From Frankiales bacterium (GTDB lineage: Bacteria; Actinomycetota; Actinomycetes; Mycobacteriales; SCTD01), in the NCBI GenBank assembly GCA_025966295.1, contig JAOPVD010000143.1, positions 1-9,803 of the forward strand: DNA of 9,803 bases. The letters are read 5' to 3'. Below the pieces are notes generated by a model. That model was not told the origin of the DNA. It made no database searches and saw only the letters and a program-made list of their open reading frames with translations. A program made the position numbers and the translations under genes. Shown here piece by piece: positions 6,520-9,803 of the stretch; the first letter of the stretch is position 1, and the number at the start of each line of letters is the position of its first letter.

Positions 6520-6666
6520 GCCAGCTCCTTCGTCGCCTTGCTGGATTCTGCGGCAGCCGCGGCCCCGATCTGGAGCGAATCGCCCAAGATTAGTCAGAAG
6601 GGACCAGGTTCACGCCGCACCGAAGGACGGCGGAATGGTGGCGGGCCGGGGAGCGCTGCACGCGGT
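6520..6666. promoter_or_regulatory. Divergent intergenic region with an AT-rich promoter-like patch
   Basis: This 147-bp gap separates the unknown minus-strand gene from the pirin gene. The Shine-Dalgarno of the minus-strand gene is at 6525-6530. An unusually AT-rich patch for this window, around 6579-6600, contains TAATCT on the minus strand (6592-6587), a fair -10 for that gene with a leader of about 60 nt. A -35 such as GTGAAC at about 15 nt is poor. Nothing comparable was found for the pirin gene. Confidence 0.35.
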
Positions 6667-7413
6667 GTGAGCATCGAGGTGCGCCGGGCCGAGGACCGCT
6701 TCGCGACCCGCATCGACTGGCTGGACAGCCGGCACAGCTTCTCCTTCGGCCACCACTACGCGCCGGACAACACCCACCACGGGCTGCTGATGGTCAACAA
6801 CGACGACGTCGTCACCGCCGGCAGCGGCTTCGAGACCCACCCGCACCGGGACATGGAGATCGTGACCTGGGTGCTCGACGGGTCGCTGGTGCACCAGGAC
6901 TCCACCGGGCACAGCGGCGTCATCTACCCCGGTCTGGCCCAGCGTATGCGCGCCGGCACCGGCACCCTGCACCGCGAGAAGACCGACTCCTGGCGCCTCC
7001 TGGGGGAGCCGCACGCCGACCCGGTGCGCTTCGTGCAGATGTGGGTGGTCCCCGACGAGGGCGGGCTGCGGCCCGGCTACGAGCAGCTCGAGATCCAGGA
7101 CGAGCTGCTGCGCGGCGGGCTGGTGCCCGTCGCGTCCGGGATGGCCCGGCACGCCGACGCGGCCGCCATCCGGATCGGCAACCGGTACGCCGCCCTGCAC
7201 GCGGCCCGGCTCGGCCCCGGCCAGTCGGTCGAGCTGCCGGAGGCGCCGTACCTGCACCTGTTCGTGCCGCGCGGCGAGGTGGCGCTCGAGGGGGCCGGGG
7301 CGCTGGGCACCGGTGACGCGGTCCGTCTCACCGCCACCGGCGGCCAGCGCGTGACGGCCACCTCAGCGGCCGAGGTCCTCGTCTGGGAGATGCACGCGGC
7401 GCTCGCCGCCTAG
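6667..7413 (+). CDS. Pirin family cupin protein (248 aa)
   Basis: A bicupin of the pirin family, which includes the quercetin 2,3-dioxygenase YhhW of E. coli and nuclear pirins. The N-terminal cupin has the four expected metal ligands: H58 and H60 in FETHPHRDMEI, and H102 and E104 in GTGTLHREK. The family features WLDSRHSFSFGHHY and LVHQDSTGH are also present. The C-terminal cupin lies at about 140-245. It is cytoplasmic with no signal peptide. The metal is probably Fe or Ni and the physiological substrate is unknown; quercetinase activity is known only for some members. The GTG at 6667 is chosen because the conserved VRRAEDR begins four residues later and the frame upstream lacks family similarity; the nearest G-rich site (GGGGAG, 6648-6653) is rather distant. 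Its TAG shares a CTAG with the stop of the convergent DUF2795 gene. Confidence 0.9.
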   Translation: MSIEVRRAEDRFATRIDWLDSRHSFSFGHHYAPDNTHHGLLMVNNDDVVTAGSGFETHPHRDMEIVTWVLDGSLVHQDSTGHSGVIYPGLAQRMRAGTGTLHREKTDSWRLLGEPHADPVRFVQMWVVPDEGGLRPGYEQLEIQDELLRGGLVPVASGMARHADAAAIRIGNRYAALHAARLGPGQSVELPEAPYLHLFVPRGEVALEGAGALGTGDAVRLTATGGQRVTATSAAEVLVWEMHAALAA

Positions 7414-7820
7414 AACCGGTGCCGCTCCTTGTGGCCGGTGAGCTGCTCCCAGGCCTCCGCGACGTTGGCGTAGACCGCCCCGTCCGGGAGCCGGTCGACC
7501 AGCGCCAGGATGTCGTCCGTGGCGTGCTCGTCCCGGGCGCGCTGCCGGATCGTCCCCGTGTCCGCCGGCCAGATGCTCTTGCCCAGGACCGCCGCGAGCC
7601 GGGCGCGGCCCTCGACGTCTTCCTCGGTGAGCCCCGCCGGCACGCCGCCGGTGAGGGTGGTGTCGGGGGCGCGGTCGACCTCCGGCTGGTCCTCCCCGGA
7701 CGGCTCGGCGCTCTTCCACTCCTCGCCGCGGACCTCGCGGTCGGCCTGCACCAGGCCGCGGGTTTCCTTCTCCAGCTGGTCGTCCAGCCGGGCACCGTGC
7801 TTGCTGCTGCCTCGCTCCAT
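7410..7820 (-). CDS. DUF2795 family protein (136 aa)
   Basis: A small, highly charged actinobacterial protein of the DUF2795 type. It begins MERGSSKHGARLDDQLEKE, the usual start of this group. A central acidic low-complexity stretch follows, then EEDVEGRARLAAVLGKSIWPAD and a C-terminal domain with RLPDGAVYANVAEAWEQLTG. The protein is soluble with no signal peptide, and its function is unknown. The ATG at 7820 is chosen for the family N-terminus; the frame is open to 7919, but those 33 extra residues look non-conserved, and the Shine-Dalgarno at 7820 is weak. The stop TAG (7412-7410) overlaps the pirin stop on the other strand, so the two genes have no space for a separate terminator. Confidence 0.82.
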   Translation of the reverse strand: MERGSSKHGARLDDQLEKETRGLVQADREVRGEEWKSAEPSGEDQPEVDRAPDTTLTGGVPAGLTEEDVEGRARLAAVLGKSIWPADTGTIRQRARDEHATDDILALVDRLPDGAVYANVAEAWEQLTGHKERHRF

Positions 7821-7917
7821 GTCGGGCCGATACCCCGGCGCCGTCGGACCAACCCGCACAGCAGTCTCACCCGCGCGGCCAGGCATGGCCGCCGGGAAGC
7901 GCGGGCAGGCCCAAGGC

Positions 7918-8055
7918 ATGAGAGAGCCCCGACTGGCCGCCCTGCTGCCGGCGCTGCTGTTCGCCGGACTGCTCTACTCGGCGGGCGCCACGACGTCCGC
8001 CAGCGACAGCAAGACCGGCGGCACCGTGCAGATGACCGTCACCCCTAGCCGCTGA
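7918..8055 (+). CDS. Probable secreted or membrane micro-protein (45 aa)
   Basis: The 45-residue frame starts MREPRLAALLPALLFAGLLY, a basic N-terminus followed by a hydrophobic stretch of about 16 residues. A possible signal-peptidase site follows at SAG-AT, then a short polar Ser/Thr/Gly-rich tail. Only four codons end in A or T (AGA, CGA, GGA, CCT), so third-position GC is about 90%, as in the neighbouring genes. It fills an otherwise empty gap between the DUF2795 gene and the end of aceE. The Shine-Dalgarno is poor. An in-frame ATG at 7885 would give 56 residues and is not excluded. Its last 11 bases overlap the end of the convergent aceE. No family was recognised. Confidence 0.5.
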   Translation: MREPRLAALLPALLFAGLLYSAGATTSASDSKTGGTVQMTVTPSR

Positions 8056-9803
8056 CCTCGCTCGACCCGGCCTCGATCTCCTTGCCCGGGTCCACCTGCT
8101 CATCGCGCAGCCGGTAGCGGTCGACCGCCTTGGTGGGCACGTCCGCGTCCACCTCACCGCGCTGCGCCAGTTCGGTGAGCACCGCGGTCGCGATCGACTC
8201 CGGGTCGATGTGGAAGTGGCGGCGCAGCGCGGCGCGGGTGTCGGAGCGGCCGAAGCCGTCGGTGCCGAGGGACGTGTAGTCGCCGGGCACCCAGCGGCTT
8301 ATCTGGTCGGGCACCGCCCGCATCCAGTCGCTGACCGCGACGACCGGTCCGGTGGCGCTCAGCAGCGCCTGGGTGACGTACGGCGTGCGGGGCGCCTCGT
8401 CGGGGTGCAGCAGCGCGTGCTCGTCGGCCTCCAGGGCGTCGCGGCGCAGCTCGTTCCAGCTGGTGACCGACCAGATGTCGACGCCGACGCCCCAGTCGGC
8501 GCGCAGCAGCTCCTGGGCGGCCAGCGCCGTGCGCACCGAGATCCCGCTGGCCAGCACCTGGGCCTGCGCGGGGACGCCCTCGGAGCGGGCCAGCCGGTAC
8601 ATGCCGCGCAGCACGCCCTCCCGCAGCCCGGGGATGTCGGGCAGCGCCGGCTGCGGGTACGGCTCGTTGTAGAGGGTCAGGTAGAAGAAGACGTTCTCGG
8701 GCGACGGGCCGTACATCCGCAGCAGGCCGTCCTCGACGATGAACGCCAGCTCGTAGCCGAAGGCGGCGTCGTAGGACACCACCGCCGGGTTGGTGGACGC
8801 CAGCAGCAGCGAGTGGCCGTCCTGGTGCTGCAGGCCCTCGCCGTTGAGGGTGGTGCGCCCGGCGGTGGCACCGAGCAGGAAGCCGCGGCCGAGCTGGTCG
8901 GCCATCTGCCACATCTGGTCGGCGGTCCGCTGGAAGCCGAACATCGAGTAGAAGATGTAGATCGGGATCATCGGCTCGCCGTGGGTGGCGTACGACGTGC
9001 CGGCGGCGATCGTGGAGGCCATCGAGCCGGCCTCGGTGATGCCCTCGTGCAGGATCTGGCCGCTCTCGGACTCCTTGTAGGAGAGCAGCAGCTCGCGGTC
9101 GACGGCTTCGTACCGCTGCCCGAACGGCGAGTAGATCTTGGCGGTCGGGAACATCGCGTCCATGCCGAAGGTCCGGGCCTCGTCCGGGACGACCGGCACG
9201 AAGCGGGCGCCGATCCCCTTGTCCTTCATGAGGTCCTTGAGCAGCCGGACGAACGCCATCGTGGTCGCGACCGGCTGCTTGCCGGAGCCGCCCTTGAGCT
9301 CGTCGTAGACCGTGACCGGCGGCAGCGGCAGCGACTCCTTGCGGACGACCCGCTTCGGCATCGAGCCGCCCAGGGCCGCCCGGCGCTCCTTCATGTACTC
9401 GATCTCGGCGCTGTGCGGACCCGGGTGGTAGTACGGCGGCAGGCCGCTCTCGAGGGCCTTGTCGCTGATGTCGATGTAGAGCCGGTCGCGCAGCTCCTTG
9501 AGCTCGTCGACGGTGAGCTTCTTCATCTGGTGGGTGGAGTTGCGGCCCTCGAAGTCCTTGCCGAGCGTCCAGCCCTTGATGGTGTGGGCCAGGATCACGG
9601 TCGGCTGGCCGACGTGCTCGGTCGCGGCCTTGAAGGCCGCGTAGACCTTGCGGTAGTCGTGGCCACCGCGCGGCAACCCGCGGATCTGCTCGTCGGTGAG
9701 GTGCTCGACCATCTTGCGCAGCCGCGGGTCCGTGCCGAAGAACTTCTCGCGGGTGTACGCGCCCTGCTCGACCGAGTAGGTCTGGAACTGGCCGTCGGGG
9801 GTG
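8045..9803 (-). CDS. aceE: Pyruvate dehydrogenase E1 component, homodimeric type, C-terminal 585 residues (cut by the window edge)
   Basis: This is the thiamine-diphosphate-dependent E1 of the pyruvate dehydrogenase complex, which decarboxylates pyruvate and passes the acetyl group to the lipoyl E2. The visible part starts at TPDGQFQTYSVEQGAYTRE and runs to the TAG at 8047-8045, roughly the last two thirds of a family that is usually about 890-930 residues. Conserved stretches include GGHDYRKVYAAF, GRNSTHQMKKLT (its His, codon 9532-9530, matches the active-site loop His of E. coli AceE), LPPYYHPG, EGITEAGS (TPP-activating Glu region), IFYSMFGFQRTADQMW, GRTTLNGEGLQHQDGHS and the C-terminal WVPGDYTSLGTDGFGRSDTR. 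The TPP-binding GDG motif lies outside the window. The start codon is also outside; the ATG at 9712 is internal. No frameshift or missing catalytic residue was seen in the visible part. Confidence 0.97.
   Translation of the reverse strand, partial: TPDGQFQTYSVEQGAYTREKFFGTDPRLRKMVEHLTDEQIRGLPRGGHDYRKVYAAFKAATEHVGQPTVILAHTIKGWTLGKDFEGRNSTHQMKKLTVDELKELRDRLYIDISDKALESGLPPYYHPGPHSAEIEYMKERRAALGGSMPKRVVRKESLPLPPVTVYDELKGGSGKQPVATTMAFVRLLKDLMKDKGIGARFVPVVPDEARTFGMDAMFPTAKIYSPFGQRYEAVDRELLLSYKESESGQILHEGITEAGSMASTIAAGTSYATHGEPMIPIYIFYSMFGFQRTADQMWQMADQLGRGFLLGATAGRTTLNGEGLQHQDGHSLLLASTNPAVVSYDAAFGYELAFIVEDGLLRMYGPSPENVFFYLTLYNEPYPQPALPDIPGLREGVLRGMYRLARSEGVPAQAQVLASGISVRTALAAQELLRADWGVGVDIWSVTSWNELRRDALEADEHALLHPDEAPRTPYVTQALLSATGPVVAVSDWMRAVPDQISRWVPGDYTSLGTDGFGRSDTRAALRRHFHIDPESIATAVLTELAQRGEVDADVPTKAVDRYRLRDEQVDPGKEIEAGSSEVSG

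Noticed and set aside
6209..6670. Plus-strand open frame antisense to the unknown 274-residue gene
   Set aside because: Ser/Ala/Arg-rich shadow frame with no ribosome site or motif; the minus strand has a strong Shine-Dalgarno and consistent codon use.
7821..7919. 33-residue N-terminal extension of the DUF2795 protein
   Set aside because: The family start MERGSSKHG matches the ATG at 7820, and the upstream residues look like translated intergenic DNA.
8154..8912. Second minus-strand open frame within aceE
   Set aside because: Arg/Pro/Ala-rich alternate frame of aceE, which is intact and strongly conserved here.
1..9803. CRISPR arrays, tRNA or rRNA genes, insertion sequences, phage or defence genes
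   Set aside because: No regularly spaced direct repeats, cloverleaf-like sequence, transposase or integrase motifs, or known defence domains were seen.

Overview
The window is about 9.8 kb of very GC-rich bacterial DNA. Nearly every third codon position is G or C and five genes start with GTG. The protein families (DUF3145, DUF2795, a PAP2-diacylglycerol kinase fusion, homodimeric AceE, a Streptomyces-type ParE) point to an actinomycete. A Geodermatophilaceae- or Frankiales-like chromosome is a reasonable guess, but the sequence alone does not prove it. No phage, transposase, CRISPR, tRNA or rRNA was seen. This looks like ordinary core or soft-core chromosome, not a defence or mobile island.

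Layout: (1) 1-676, minus: N-terminal 225 residues of a type II topoisomerase ATPase subunit (ParE/GyrB class), running off the left edge. (2) 752-1759, plus: an adenosine-deaminase-superfamily enzyme, divergent from parE. (3) 1760-1970: an intergenic stretch with a 10-bp inverted repeat and a G-rich run. (4) 1971-5637, plus: a likely four-gene run of DUF3145, a PAP2 phosphatase/diacylglycerol-kinase fusion, a second PAP2 phosphatase that overlaps it by ATGA, and a helix-hairpin-helix plus PHP metallohydrolase. (5) 5628-5704: a very strong 77-nt palindrome at a convergent junction. (6) 5695-6519, minus: an unrecognised 274-residue soluble protein. (7) 6667-7413, plus: a pirin-family cupin. (8) 7410-7820, minus: a DUF2795 protein. 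(9) 7918-8055, plus: a probable 45-residue secreted or membrane micro-protein. (10) 8045-9803, minus: C-terminal 585 residues of AceE, running off the right edge.

How the genes relate: the 1971-5637 run holds two PAP2 phosphatases and a lipid kinase, so membrane-lipid or polyprenyl-phosphate turnover is its most likely theme. The PHP protein resembles the C-terminal nuclease part of family X DNA polymerases and looks like an operon passenger. AceE makes acetyl-CoA from pyruvate. DUF3145 and aceE belong, from memory of other actinomycetes, to a neighbourhood around the fabD-fabH-acpP-fabF fatty-acid cluster. Here they sit a few kb apart in opposite orientation.

The most unusual DNA feature is the palindrome at 5628-5704. 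It supplies the last two residues and the stop codon of both flanking genes. I found no convincing undescribed multi-gene system. The best leads are this palindrome, the unknown 274-residue protein, the kinase/phosphatase fusion pair and the micro-protein beside aceE.
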